64,000 bases of DNA from a virus. Positions 49,875 through 58,708 of this stretch are shown here, one piece after another. The notes beneath the pieces are model-generated. The model worked only from the letters and a program-made list of their open reading frames with translations. It had not been told where the DNA came from and did no database searches. Numbering within the stretch: position 1 is the first letter of the stretch; every line of letters starts with the position of its first letter. The translations under genes were made by a program, and so were the position numbers. The DNA lies in the IMG/VR virus record IMGVR_UViG_3300030004_000009, positions 62,001-126,000 of that record; one strand, 5' to 3'.

Positions 49875-51865
49875 AACAATAGCTGTTGTCTTGGTTCTAA
49901 CTTTTCTATAATCTCAGTTGCTTGTCTTATATAGTATTCATATTGTATATTATAATCAACCATTGGTTTTTCTTCATACTCGTTAAATAGTGTAACTCCA
50001 TAACCTTTAAGTACACTTTCAGGTTTCTTAACTGTTATGGTGCTATTTGATCTCTCATCGAATTTATCTTTAGTCTTAATTTTATAGAGATAAGCTCCTT
50101 TTTTTGAGACATAGAAGCGGTTAATATGCTGCTGTAACTCTTGGTTATGCATTACTTCGTACTGTTTACCAACCTTCTGAAATATAATGAAATCCCATAT
50201 ATTATCACAACCTAAGATTGTCTGTTTAATTGGTATACCTTTACCAAAGTAATCAATAAGAGCCTTGGGTACTATTAAGCTATCTAAGCCTTTACCAAGT
50301 CTAAGATATGGTATAAAGAACCCTTTAGTTTTAATATACTTATCAATTAATAGAGCGTCTTCTGTAGATTTAACAAAAGTATAATTATACTCTATCCAAT
50401 TAGTTGGATAAGGCCATACTAGTTTGTCTTTAACTTCGAAGTAACCTTTCTTATAGGCTACATAATCATTGACTCCAGTAATTACCATTTTTTCGTATTC
50501 TACAAATTCTAAATCAATCTTAGTTAACTTTTCCCATTCTTTACAAATTTTATAATAAGTGTCGACTTTAGATTTATGTATATATACACTACAACCATCT
50601 GTATTAGATTGTATGACTTCTATACCTGCCAATTCAAGTTTTTCAATAAGTATTGCTAAGAATAGTTGACCATTTACACAAATAGCTGTATTAGCTTCTG
50701 GTGCAAAATAAGGACTATATTCATTACGGAGATTTCCTAATATTGAGTTTAAACTCAATTTCATTGACTTATCCTTAACTTTATTACCACTCTTCTTAGC
50801 TTCAATACGACCATCTCTTAATTTAGACATTACGTGTAAGAAAGCTTCTTTAAATCCTTTAGGACCAAACTCCCATGCTATACAGACTGCTGGGTACATT
50901 GAACTTACATCAAGATCGAGAATAAGCCATTCACCATTATCAGAACTCTTATAAATATTAGGTTGATTTTGAGAATGTAACCCACCAATACCAAATGTAT
51001 GTCTTAATTTTCCACATAAAGCAGTAGTACTCCATTCTTTAATATTAGTTTGACCTTTATCATCAAGTATTAAATTATTAAAATCTTTTAAAACATCTTG
51101 AAATGGTTTTGTCTTAAACTTAATATTAGGAAGTATAAAATCCTTAACAGGTATTGTAGTGAAATTATCCATATAACTATAGAGTTGCTTCTCATTATAG
51201 ATACCTAACTCTTCACATATATACTTACTAAAGATAGCAACTCCTACTGCTACAGGATCCTTCGACAGACAACGAATTTTAAATTCCTTTTGAATATCCA
51301 TTCGTAACTTTATGTCACTTATTAGAAGATGATACAATTCAGCAGTACTATCAATATCATTAAAACAATACTTAATAACATCGTCAATACGATCAACTTC
51401 AATTGGTTTAGACCAATCAATCATCATTTCCTTAACATTTCTAAAACACATAGTTACTTGTAGACTCTTTAAACTAGTTCTAAGATTCTTAGAGCTCATC
51501 ATAGTCATTAAGTCTATATATTTAAAATAGTTAAGAAATGCATATTCATATGCTGCCTGTCCATCATGTCTTACAATCTGAGATGATAGCTTATGTGCAG
51601 CATTAGTTAATAAAGAATAGTCACCTTGTAAGAAGTAAGAAATGTTTTGTATTATCATATTCATAATTGGAGTATCATACATACCACAATTATAACCTAT
51701 AAATGTATACTTATTAGACATAAAGAAATCATACATCTCTTGAAGTTGATTCTTACGCTCACTTATCTCAAATGTTATATTATCTTTTTCACCTATTACT
51801 TTACAGCAACAGATGAAGCAGTTTGAAAAAACTTCCTCATCAAACTCACAAGGTTTACGTGCCAC
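49871..51865 (-). CDS. Family B DNA polymerase
   Basis: 664 aa. Exonuclease motifs: FDEEVF near the start, FIGYNCGMYDTPIM (Exo II), YCFNDIDSTAEL (Exo III). Polymerase motifs: LDLDVSSMYPAV (A), KLSLNSILGNLRN (B), IQSNTDGCSVYI (C, in which TDG replaces the usual DTDS but keeps the Asp). This is a compact protein compared with T4 gp43 (about 900 aa), similar in scale to polymerases of crAss-like and other Bacteroidota phages. Confidence 0.9.
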   Translation of the reverse strand: MARKPCEFDEEVFSNCFICCCKVIGEKDNITFEISERKNQLQEMYDFFMSNKYTFIGYNCGMYDTPIMNMIIQNISYFLQGDYSLLTNAAHKLSSQIVRHDGQAAYEYAFLNYFKYIDLMTMMSSKNLRTSLKSLQVTMCFRNVKEMMIDWSKPIEVDRIDDVIKYCFNDIDSTAELYHLLISDIKLRMDIQKEFKIRCLSKDPVAVGVAIFSKYICEELGIYNEKQLYSYMDNFTTIPVKDFILPNIKFKTKPFQDVLKDFNNLILDDKGQTNIKEWSTTALCGKLRHTFGIGGLHSQNQPNIYKSSDNGEWLILDLDVSSMYPAVCIAWEFGPKGFKEAFLHVMSKLRDGRIEAKKSGNKVKDKSMKLSLNSILGNLRNEYSPYFAPEANTAICVNGQLFLAILIEKLELAGIEVIQSNTDGCSVYIHKSKVDTYYKICKEWEKLTKIDLEFVEYEKMVITGVNDYVAYKKGYFEVKDKLVWPYPTNWIEYNYTFVKSTEDALLIDKYIKTKGFFIPYLRLGKGLDSLIVPKALIDYFGKGIPIKQTILGCDNIWDFIIFQKVGKQYEVMHNQELQQHINRFYVSKKGAYLYKIKTKDKFDERSNSTITVKKPESVLKGYGVTLFNEYEEKPMVDYNIQYEYYIRQATEIIEKLEPRQQLLF

Positions 51866-52729
51866 TTATAAAGTTATACCTTTAAATTCAGCTACTTCTT
51901 TAATCTGTGTTACTCGTTCTTCCCATTGTTGTATGTGAAACATTATATCATCCTCAAGAGCGAATAATATTATATTTCTTAAAGTGCGAAGTTGCTCAGT
52001 TGTAAGTTCATTATAATAACGTGATTTAAGGGTCATCATAGCACGAAGTTGTGTATAACTTAAACCTTTAGCATCGAGTTTAACTCTCATATGATCAACT
52101 ATATTAAGACGTTCACGAATAACCTCAATATAATTACGTTTAATTCTATTACCTCTATCATCAAGATCATATTCTATAAGGTCTTGTTCTTCTTCTTCAT
52201 TTATCTTTAAACCTTGTTTAAGTATAAATGTAAGTGTAATATGAGATTTGTCAAACTTACCTAGACGTTGCATACAACCTTCTTGTACTAACTTTATAGG
52301 TAAATCTTCAAACTGAGAACTCACTTTAATAAAGTCTTTAAGAGTATATTTTTTAACTTGATCATTTGTAATACCACTAAACATAATAGTTTTCTTAATG
52401 TTTTCTAAGATACTATAACGTGATATATTTTGTGATTCTGATTCACGTAGGTAAAGCTCAACCCCACATCTATCTTTCTGTGACTGTACAATATCAAGTA
52501 AAGGGCGTCTTCCAGGATTTTGCCTATCTTGATTGTACAACATAGAGATACAATGTTGATAGAACCGACGAAGTTGTTCCTCTGTTGCATCTGCTAATGC
52601 AACTATTTCTTGTGTAAAGTTCCCAGAAGCATCCTTCTCCTTCTTACCTTTCCAAATGTAATTTTTTGTAAAATAGCTACCTTGTTCAATTGCCATTTCT
52701 AATTTTTCCCCAAAAGCTGTCTCGCTCAT
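51866..52729 (-). CDS. Hypothetical protein, 287 aa
   Basis: Not recognised. Highly helical and charged, without Walker or zinc motifs. Contiguous with the polymerase gene (no spacer), so it is probably a replication accessory factor. A RRFYQHCISMLYNQDR segment is among the most conserved-looking parts. Confidence 0.6.
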   Translation of the reverse strand: MSETAFGEKLEMAIEQGSYFTKNYIWKGKKEKDASGNFTQEIVALADATEEQLRRFYQHCISMLYNQDRQNPGRRPLLDIVQSQKDRCGVELYLRESESQNISRYSILENIKKTIMFSGITNDQVKKYTLKDFIKVSSQFEDLPIKLVQEGCMQRLGKFDKSHITLTFILKQGLKINEEEEQDLIEYDLDDRGNRIKRNYIEVIRERLNIVDHMRVKLDAKGLSYTQLRAMMTLKSRYYNELTTEQLRTLRNIILFALEDDIMFHIQQWEERVTQIKEVAEFKGITL

Positions 52730-52730
52730 C

Positions 52731-53063
52731 TTATAGTGTATATAATAAAACCTCTCTCAATTTATCTAGTATATCTTTTACATATTTGCTATCAAATTTC
52801 TTCTTAGCAAATTCAATATCATCTGTCCATGATATAGATTCTATATTGTTTATCTTAGCATATGATTTACAACATAGCTTACTGTGTTCTATCTCAACCA
52901 AATTATTGATACCTACATTATCTGTTGACGTTATAGGTACAACTAACCAATCATAAGGTACACCTACTTTATTAGTAAAGATGTGTATACATATGTATGG
53001 TCTTTTCTTTGTTGTGTCATTCTTATCCTTTATGAATAAGAGATTACCGACCTCTGCTTTCAA
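52731..53063 (-). CDS. PemK/MazF-fold-like protein
   Basis: 110 aa. GNLLFIKDKNDTTKKRPYIC then DWLVVPITSTD and SYAKINNIESISW follow the strand order of PemK/MazF or related SH3-like toxins (GD/N..., KRP, P.TS, ...). Key RNase residues are not certain. No antitoxin is evident next to it, so it may be an adapted fold in phage biology. The call is tentative. Confidence 0.45.
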   Translation of the reverse strand: MKAEVGNLLFIKDKNDTTKKRPYICIHIFTNKVGVPYDWLVVPITSTDNVGINNLVEIEHSKLCCKSYAKINNIESISWTDDIEFAKKKFDSKYVKDILDKLREVLLYTL

Positions 53064-53186
53064 TGTTCTTCTCTCCTATTACAGGCAATGAACTGGTTAA
53101 TACTGATGTTTACATTACTCAATGTATTTTATGTATTTTGTTTATCATCATTAAATAAATGTTTAGATTGCTGTTATACAGCTTTA

Positions 53187-53528
53187 TTAAGAAACTTTTA
53201 ATGTATTACTACTAGTTACAAAACCATTAGTTAATACATGTGTAATAGGGACAAAACTCAGAAAGTAAATAGCTGTATAGCTGTACAGTTTATATGTTTG
53301 AGCTTGATTACACCAATAGGTGTCTTTACCTGCTTCAACATACTTATAAGTTACAAATCCTTCTTGCATGGGTATTATTTCTTGACTATTCCAATTAGGA
53401 CACTTAGTCATAGTTATAAATTGATGCTTTCGATTTGTAAATAATAGATCTTCAAATACGTATTTAACATACGATCCTTCATCTAATCTTCCAACTAATC
53501 TTGCTTTAATACACTGTTCTTGTTCCAT
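53187..53528 (-). CDS. Hypothetical protein, 113 aa
   Basis: Not recognised. Beta-rich and Tyr-rich in the middle (YKYVEAGKDTYWCNQAQTYK). The 123 nt between its end and the next start hold no ORF, promoter box or stable hairpin that I can support. Confidence 0.55.
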   Translation of the reverse strand: MEQEQCIKARLVGRLDEGSYVKYVFEDLLFTNRKHQFITMTKCPNWNSQEIIPMQEGFVTYKYVEAGKDTYWCNQAQTYKLYSYTAIYFLSFVPITHVLTNGFVTSSNTLKVS

Positions 53529-53557
53529 TCAATCCTCACTCCATTATGTTAGATTAA

Positions 53558-53591
53558 AAGGTGAAGCTTAACGGAGTAAAAACTCCACCTT
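53558..53591 (-). terminator. Possible terminator or attenuator
   Basis: Minus strand AAGGTG and CACCTT arms enclose a smaller GGAG/CTCC hairpin, followed by TTTT. The two stems share a base pair and may be alternatives. It follows the small membrane protein gene at 53602-53796. Confidence 0.45.
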
Positions 53592-53601
53592 AATTGTTAT
53601 C

Positions 53602-53796
53602 TTAATTTAAAAGCCTTCTGCTTTTGATCCATTTTGTTGCCATGTGAAGAGTATAACAAATTGCTACTATCACAAATATTACTACTAATATAAAGATATA
53701 GAGCATCACTTTAAGTAAGAAGTACACTAATACAGCTAGTACTATAGCTATAATAATCGATAGGAGAATTACTCCTATAGTTTTAATTATTTTCAT
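53602..53796 (-). CDS. Membrane protein, 64 aa, two spans
   Basis: Two hydrophobic stretches: IGVILLSIIIAIVLAVLVYF and LYIFILVVIFVIVAICYTL, then a basic tail (KWIKSRRLLN) likely on the cytoplasmic side. Overlaps the MazG-like gene by 14 nt. Function unknown. Confidence 0.6.
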   Translation of the reverse strand: MKIIKTIGVILLSIIIAIVLAVLVYFLLKVMLYIFILVVIFVIVAICYTLHMATKWIKSRRLLN

Positions 53797-54139
53797 ATCT
53801 TGGTTTTAATTTTTGTTTTTCTCTTATTTTGATTATAGCTTCAGGTAGAGAGATCCTACTTAATTCTAATTGTTTACAAACTTCTAGATTCTCTCCAAAA
53901 CATGTACACAAAGCTGCTAAAGTAACTATAACTCCACCAACTTCTTGATAAACTTCACCTACTGGTCTATTGTATACATAATCAACCAGCTTTAATACAG
54001 TTTCTCTAGATAGACCAGTTGATTGTACAAGTTCTATAGCTTCTTCAATGAATCTCTGACCTCTCTCATGTTTATCAAATAGAATCTCTTCTCCAAAACA
54101 CTCTATAACCCAATTGTTAACTTTAGTTTGAAAGCTCAT
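53783..54139 (-). CDS. MazG-like nucleotide pyrophosphohydrolase
   Basis: 118 aa. ERGQRFIEEAIELVQSTG (about 25-42) contains the EExxE helix and GEVYQEVGGVIVTLAALC the second acidic helix (E-x-x-x-E/D) of all-alpha NTP pyrophosphatases. MazG proteins hydrolyse NTPs or (p)ppGpp-related nucleotides and are common in phages. It lies beside the NAD module. Confidence 0.65.
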   Translation of the reverse strand: MSFQTKVNNWVIECFGEEILFDKHERGQRFIEEAIELVQSTGLSRETVLKLVDYVYNRPVGEVYQEVGGVIVTLAALCTCFGENLEVCKQLELSRISLPEAIIKIREKQKLKPRYENN

Positions 54140-55772
54140 TTAAAGTTTTATTAATGTTTTCATTAATCCTAGCACGTATCTCAGCTAAAGTTGGATCAAC
54201 TAACAGATAACCATCTTCAAATACAGGTATTAATTCACCACCTTCTTCCTCTTCTTGTGTTACCTGATCAGTTAGGTAGAATTTACCTGATGGGTCTTTG
54301 TCAACTCGAAGTAAACCTTTTGCTGATTTCTTAGTTCCATCGTCTGTAATTGGATCTTTAAAGATTTCACGTTGCTCTATTTCATAGATTGGGTGTTCAG
54401 CTAGCATACCTCCTACAAATTGTTCAATAGGAAAACCTATAAGTTCTAACTCTGTCCCATCTTCTCTTACACCAAAGACTTTATCATCATGGTTAGTTAG
54501 AGTTAATGGATAAGCTACTTCACAATAAGTTGATTTAACTGCAATACCCAGGGAGTCTCTCGTCTGATAATTAAAAGTATAACTGCCTATTCCTAGAACA
54601 ATGTTTGTAGATGCAAAACCTTTAGCTTCAAGACGTTGACAGATTTCTTCTGCACGTTTTAAAGTAATAGAGTCTCCATAGATAGCACCAATATGTGGAT
54701 CAAGAACTTTATAACCTTGTTCATTGATAGTTCCACCAAATACATCCCAAAGAAGTTCAATTACACCTTTTCTAATAGGTGAATTATCGTTTACTGGTGA
54801 GTACCATGCATTTACACCATGTATACTTGTATTAGTTCCACATATAATATCAACTGGATCACCACTATCAGGACGAAGAACAGCTTTACCATCACGTGCT
54901 AAAATTTCATCCTTCAAAATAGGTAAGAATTCAGTTAAAACCTTCCATAGATCATAACTATCACTTACCATTGATACTATACCTGTAGGAAATTGTTGTA
55001 ATATCCTTCTAAATGATAGAAGTTCATTCTCTTTTCCATATGAGGTTGCTATAGAATGCTCGCTAGCAGGAACTGATGAGCCAACAAGCTCCTTCTCTAT
55101 GTTTGCATTATAGTATTCTTCGAGCATTAATACTGCTGGTATTGTATCAGTTCCAGTAAAAGATAGAAGATGACCTGCCTGATTTTGTGTCGACTCTGTA
55201 GAACTACGACCTCTTTGACTAAAGTCATGTCCTTGCCACTGTACTCCTTCAACACTACCTGTAGTTTTCAATGCCCACTTACTCAATAAAAGGCGATACT
55301 GATAACTAACTGTTGCAACTGTAGTTAGATCCCAAATTACTGTTGACATTTGAGTCTCAAGGAAGTTAACTAACCAAGCAAAGTCTGGATGTGTATTTGT
55401 AATTGTGTAGAATGGTACTTTAATTGGAACTATCGAACCTTCTGGTAATGCTTTAATTAGAAGTGGAAGATAACCTAACTCATGTAGTTTCTCTATATGG
55501 TCAGTTGTTACATCCACAAAACTAAAATGTTTATGGAAGCGTTTATATTCTTTAACTATATCCTCAATAGGACGATCAAAGAATAATTCATTCCATTGTT
55601 TATGTAAATATTCTTTAAGATAATAGTTTAAACCAAACCATATCGCATAATCTGTTCCTAACCTTGATGAACGAGGTGTCATATTAGAATATAACTTTGT
55701 CATTCCTTTAGGATAGAATAAATGGTGAAATTGCTTATAGGAATCTGACAGTAATACTGGTAATATTTTCAT
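54123..55772 (-). CDS. nadV: Nicotinamide phosphoribosyltransferase homologue (NadV/Nampt; possibly Namat)
   Basis: 549 aa. DSYKQFHHLFYPKGM at the start, GVQWQGHDFSQRGRSS with the catalytic His/Asp region, MVSDSYDLWKVL, AVLRPDSGDP and GIGSYTFN correspond to conserved blocks of Nampt. The usual product is NMN from nicotinamide and PRPP. In the phage NARP1 pathway a Nampt homologue (Namat) instead joins nicotinamide to ADP-ribose pyrophosphate. The PRPP-synthetase homologue two genes away makes both readings possible. Confidence 0.88.
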   Translation of the reverse strand: MKILPVLLSDSYKQFHHLFYPKGMTKLYSNMTPRSSRLGTDYAIWFGLNYYLKEYLHKQWNELFFDRPIEDIVKEYKRFHKHFSFVDVTTDHIEKLHELGYLPLLIKALPEGSIVPIKVPFYTITNTHPDFAWLVNFLETQMSTVIWDLTTVATVSYQYRLLLSKWALKTTGSVEGVQWQGHDFSQRGRSSTESTQNQAGHLLSFTGTDTIPAVLMLEEYYNANIEKELVGSSVPASEHSIATSYGKENELLSFRRILQQFPTGIVSMVSDSYDLWKVLTEFLPILKDEILARDGKAVLRPDSGDPVDIICGTNTSIHGVNAWYSPVNDNSPIRKGVIELLWDVFGGTINEQGYKVLDPHIGAIYGDSITLKRAEEICQRLEAKGFASTNIVLGIGSYTFNYQTRDSLGIAVKSTYCEVAYPLTLTNHDDKVFGVREDGTELELIGFPIEQFVGGMLAEHPIYEIEQREIFKDPITDDGTKKSAKGLLRVDKDPSGKFYLTDQVTQEEEEGGELIPVFEDGYLLVDPTLAEIRARINENINKTLNELSN

Positions 55773-55816
55773 TTACATTTATTTAAAATTTATTGTTTAA
55801 ATTCGACTACTATTAA

Positions 55817-55888
55817 CTATCTAAAGACTTTACGGAGATTTTCCTTAGCTAGAGATATGAGATTCCCTTCTATATAATTAAGTTCCAC
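55817..55888 (-). other. Short macro-domain-like fragment
   Basis: A GTG-initiated frame of 23 codons reading VELNYIEGNLISLAKENLRK. Macro-domain proteins that bind ADP-ribose begin with a similar NYIEGNLL strand. The rest of a macro domain is missing, so this is either a remnant or coincidence. It sits inside the gap between the NAD phosphoribosyltransferase and the gene upstream. Confidence 0.25.
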
Positions 55889-56264
55889 TTTCTTCCTCCT
55901 CATAGATCTCAACATTATCTCTTACCCATTGCGCTATCTGATGAAAGGTAAAACCTTCATCGTCGTTTAAAAATGATAACATGTTTGATAAATCATTATG
56001 GTTGTTGTGTTCCCACATTAGTTCTTTAGGAACTCTATAACCTTTAGTGTTATTACTATTTAAATAATCACCATATAGATTATGGCTATGAATACCGCAA
56101 ACTAAACCAGCTACTCCTATACAACAGTATCCTATACCTACAGGTCCATATAAATTACGTTTTAAAGCTTCTTTTGCTTGTTTGTATTCACCGCTCTCTA
56201 AAGCCTCAAGCCATTTATCAGCAAACCATTTAGGTAATCTATATTGTTTTTCTGTTTCTATCAT
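55878..56264 (-). CDS. Hypothetical protein, 128 aa
   Basis: WLEALESGEYKQAKEALK then GYCCIGVAGLVCG is the pattern of a small family repeatedly annotated as hypothetical in large phages; function unknown. It lies between the two NAD-module enzymes, overlapping the PRPP-synthetase homologue by 4 nt, so it may be part of that pathway. Confidence 0.6.
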   Translation of the reverse strand: MIETEKQYRLPKWFADKWLEALESGEYKQAKEALKRNLYGPVGIGYCCIGVAGLVCGIHSHNLYGDYLNSNNTKGYRVPKELMWEHNNHNDLSNMLSFLNDDEGFTFHQIAQWVRDNVEIYEEEESGT

Positions 56265-57160
56265 AATTGTATTACATTAAAGTTTCTTCTATCAGTTTGT
56301 TCTTGATAAGAATTTGTTGTATAAATTTCATTTAAGTAACTACCTTCATCATTCTCTTTAAGTAGTATCTCAACACTCTTACTAAAGATCCCATGAGTTA
56401 CAAATAAAGTAATGTGTTTAACAATACTTGCTCCTTCTATTGGTAACCCTAACCTTGTGTGAATAGTTGGATATTTTAAAGTTCTCAATGTTTTAGCTAA
56501 TTCAGTAAATGTACGACCACCATCACATAAATCATCATAAATAATCACATTCTGTTTTAGTAAATCAGGATTAAGTATATCAATACCTGTTATTTCACCT
56601 GTTAAGACATTACGATGTTTATTTGAATAAACAATGTTAATATCTCGCTTAATAATACTTAAGAAATTCTCAATGCGCTTAACTGCTCCGAAGTCTGGAA
56701 CTACAAAGCAAACTTCACTATCTTTATAATCATTTAATTTTAACATTACTTCACTGTCAAGTGGATGTCTTACTTCACAATTACTAAGTAAAGTAGTTGT
56801 AACATTAGAATGCGGTTCATACACAATCACCTTATTAAACTTTAAAGAGTCAATGTCATTACATACTGTCTTAAGATCAAAGCTATCGTGTTCAAACATA
56901 GAACGATCATAACGTGAAGCTAATAAATAGAAAATATGAAGTTGAATATTTATACTTGGATTTACACTTCGTATTATACTTACTAATTGCTTAAGGATGA
57001 AAATATCATCATAATTCTTAATTCTAGTTTTAATAGTAAGATCCTCACTACTTAAAAGGTAATGAGGTTGATCAAGTTTAATATGCTTATGTCCATCAGG
57101 AAATTTAAGAATTTCATATTTAAGACTAAGCTTTGAACTATCAGTTAGGTCTATTATCAT
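56261..57160 (-). CDS. prs: PRPP synthetase homologue (Prs; possibly Adps)
   Basis: 299 aa. NVIIYDDLCDGGRTFTELAK is the PRPP-binding loop, VTHGIFSKSVEILL the C-terminal signature, and RYDRSMFEHDSFDL and VVPDFGAVKRIENF match other Prs blocks. Prs makes PRPP from ribose-5-phosphate and ATP. In NARP1 phages a Prs homologue (Adps) instead pyrophosphorylates ADP-ribose. Its position near nadV supports a joint NAD+ role. Confidence 0.85.
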   Translation of the reverse strand: MIIDLTDSSKLSLKYEILKFPDGHKHIKLDQPHYLLSSEDLTIKTRIKNYDDIFILKQLVSIIRSVNPSINIQLHIFYLLASRYDRSMFEHDSFDLKTVCNDIDSLKFNKVIVYEPHSNVTTTLLSNCEVRHPLDSEVMLKLNDYKDSEVCFVVPDFGAVKRIENFLSIIKRDINIVYSNKHRNVLTGEITGIDILNPDLLKQNVIIYDDLCDGGRTFTELAKTLRTLKYPTIHTRLGLPIEGASIVKHITLFVTHGIFSKSVEILLKENDEGSYLNEIYTTNSYQEQTDRRNFNVIQL

Positions 57161-57498
57161 ATTTTAAATGTTGTTTGAAAATCCGCTAAGTCTTGGTAGT
57201 ATCCTGAGACTTGTAATTGGTTATCAATATAAAATTCAATGTTAGTTCCATATTCAGGATCTACATCATAAACTTTAAATTTGATTACTCTTGTTAATTC
57301 ACCTGTTGGAGCACCAGTCATAGGGTTTTGACTATAAACCTTCTCTTCTTTAATAAAGACTCCAGGTTCTTCTTCTTTAAATTTGTGATTAGTAAAGTAT
57401 TTACTATCTGCAAAAGGTGCTATTGGTTTTATCTCTTTTGGTTCTCTTGTTAACTTATCAAAATGATTTAGATAGAGTTGTTTCTCATATGGTGTCAT
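57157..57498 (-). CDS. Hypothetical protein, 113 aa
   Basis: Not recognised. Beta-rich, with NPMTGAPTGELTRVIKFKVYD. ATGA overlaps with both neighbours place it in the NAD operon. Confidence 0.55.
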   Translation of the reverse strand: MTPYEKQLYLNHFDKLTREPKEIKPIAPFADSKYFTNHKFKEEEPGVFIKEEKVYSQNPMTGAPTGELTRVIKFKVYDVDPEYGTNIEFYIDNQLQVSGYYQDLADFQTTFKI

Positions 57499-57767
57499 AT
57501 TAGAATATTCTTTACTTGCTCAATTGTTATATCGTCAAATGCAAACTTGAATATAGGTTTTAGAATTTCTAGATTCTTAGGATTATTCAACATATCATAA
57601 TCTATCTTATACCTACCTTCTATTTCCTCGACTTTATCTTCATATTGCTCATGTGATACATAGCCTTCACAAGAATCATTATATGAAGTTAATAATTCTT
57701 CACGTCTCATGAGAGCTCTAATGGTCATTATATAGAGTTCTTCTATTTCCTCTGTCATTCTACCCAA
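57495..57767 (-). CDS. Hypothetical protein, 90 aa
   Basis: Not recognised. Helical, Glu-rich, opening MGRMTEEIEELYIMT. Overlaps neighbours by 4 and 13 nt. Confidence 0.5.
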   Translation of the reverse strand: MGRMTEEIEELYIMTIRALMRREELLTSYNDSCEGYVSHEQYEDKVEEIEGRYKIDYDMLNNPKNLEILKPIFKFAFDDITIEQVKNILI

Positions 57768-57952
57768 TCTTTAAATATGAATTGATTAATAAGGGTGAGC
57801 ACTAACATAATTGGTGCAAACATTACACAAGGTACTATTACTACATCATCATCAAACTGTGGTCTGTCATATGCAATAGAAAGTTTAAAGTTTATCCAAA
57901 AACCAATTATAACCCATAGTATAATACTTAATATGATTTCAAGTAGTGTCAT
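57755..57952 (-). CDS. Two-span membrane protein, 65 aa
   Basis: Hydrophobic stretches LLEIILSIILWVIIGFWI and IVPCVMFAPIMLVLTLINQF separated by an acidic loop (RPQFDDDV). ATGA overlap with the SemiSWEET-like gene. Function unknown, but location suggests it may support the transporters. Confidence 0.55.
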   Translation of the reverse strand: MTLLEIILSIILWVIIGFWINFKLSIAYDRPQFDDDVVIVPCVMFAPIMLVLTLINQFIFKDWVE

Positions 57953-58185
57953 TTATTTTTAATTTTATAATGTAACATAAGGACTAACTGTAATACATTA
58001 AATGTATTACTACCTAAAAGCGGCCAATCTCTTGTTTGTATAGCATAAATAGACCACAATATTTTAGCAGTTAATAAAATTGTTAATGTAGTCCAAGTAA
58101 GTGTACATCTTTTAGTCTTAAAAGTATCATACACTTGTGGGAGAAATGCAATTGTAATTAATATTGCGGCTATATATCCTATCAT
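57949..58185 (-). CDS. SemiSWEET-like transporter, copy 1
   Basis: 78 aa, three transmembrane helices: IGYIAAILITIAFLPQVYDT with the PQ motif at about 16-17, LTWTTLTILLTAKILWSIYA, and a third span near the C-terminus (NTFNVLQLVLMLHY). SemiSWEETs are 3-TM sugar or metabolite facilitators that work as dimers. Phage examples are unusual. The tandem partner is at 58182-58427; the pair could form homo- or heterodimers. Confidence 0.8.
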   Translation of the reverse strand: MIGYIAAILITIAFLPQVYDTFKTKRCTLTWTTLTILLTAKILWSIYAIQTRDWPLLGSNTFNVLQLVLMLHYKIKNK

Positions 58186-58427
58186 AATCTCTGTTTTTTA
58201 ATTTTGTAAAGGGAAAGTATAAACAATTGCATAAAACTAAGCATACTACTTATAAAAAGTGACCAATCACTACAATCCATAGCGTGCATAGTCCATAATA
58301 ACATAGCAGTTAGTAAAATTAATAGTGTAGCCCAACTTAACGCACACTTATGTGTTATAAAAATAGTTATATAAAGTTGAGGTAAATAAGCTATTGTGAC
58401 TAATATTGCTGCAATATAACCTATCAT
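58182..58427 (-). CDS. SemiSWEET-like transporter, copy 2
   Basis: 81 aa. MIGYIAAILVTIAYLPQLYI shows the same opening and PQ motif as copy 1, followed by LSWATLLILLTAMLLWTMHA. Two close copies joined by ATGA imply tandem duplication. A role in moving sugars or an NAD precursor across the host inner membrane is a hypothesis from the nearby NAD genes. Confidence 0.8.
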   Translation of the reverse strand: MIGYIAAILVTIAYLPQLYITIFITHKCALSWATLLILLTAMLLWTMHAMDCSDWSLFISSMLSFMQLFILSLYKIKKQRL

Positions 58428-58708
58428 TTAAGTAAAGCTTCAATCTTATCTGCAATAGTTTCATTAATTTTTCTAGCAGCATTCAGTGCTGCTTTCTCTG
58501 CATTAGCAAGATCAATCTTAGCTTGTGCAATTGCAACATTTGCATCATGTTTTAATGCTGTTGCGTCAATTTTAGCATTCAGAGCTTTTAATTTGTCTGC
58601 TGCTTCTGTGAATGTCTTTAAAATTTCAACTTTTTCTTTACTTAGAGCTTCTGCTGACTTGATGAATAAACTCTTAATAAATTCAATTAACTTTTCCATT
58701 TTCTTCAT
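58424..58708 (-). CDS. Ala/Lys-rich amphipathic helical protein, 94 aa
   Basis: Almost a single long helix, with repeats of AL/AK/AE (AALKAL..., ANAEKAALNAARKIN). No signal peptide. The composition resembles phasin-like or histone-like proteins. Function unknown. Confidence 0.55.
   Translation of the reverse strand: MKKMEKLIEFIKSLFIKSAEALSKEKVEILKTFTEAADKLKALNAKIDATALKHDANVAIAQAKIDLANAEKAALNAARKINETIADKIEALLK

Noticed and set aside
53064-53186. Gap before the PemK-like gene as a promoter or RNA
   Set aside because: No TTTG-N20-TAnnTTTG pair, terminator or stable fold was found.
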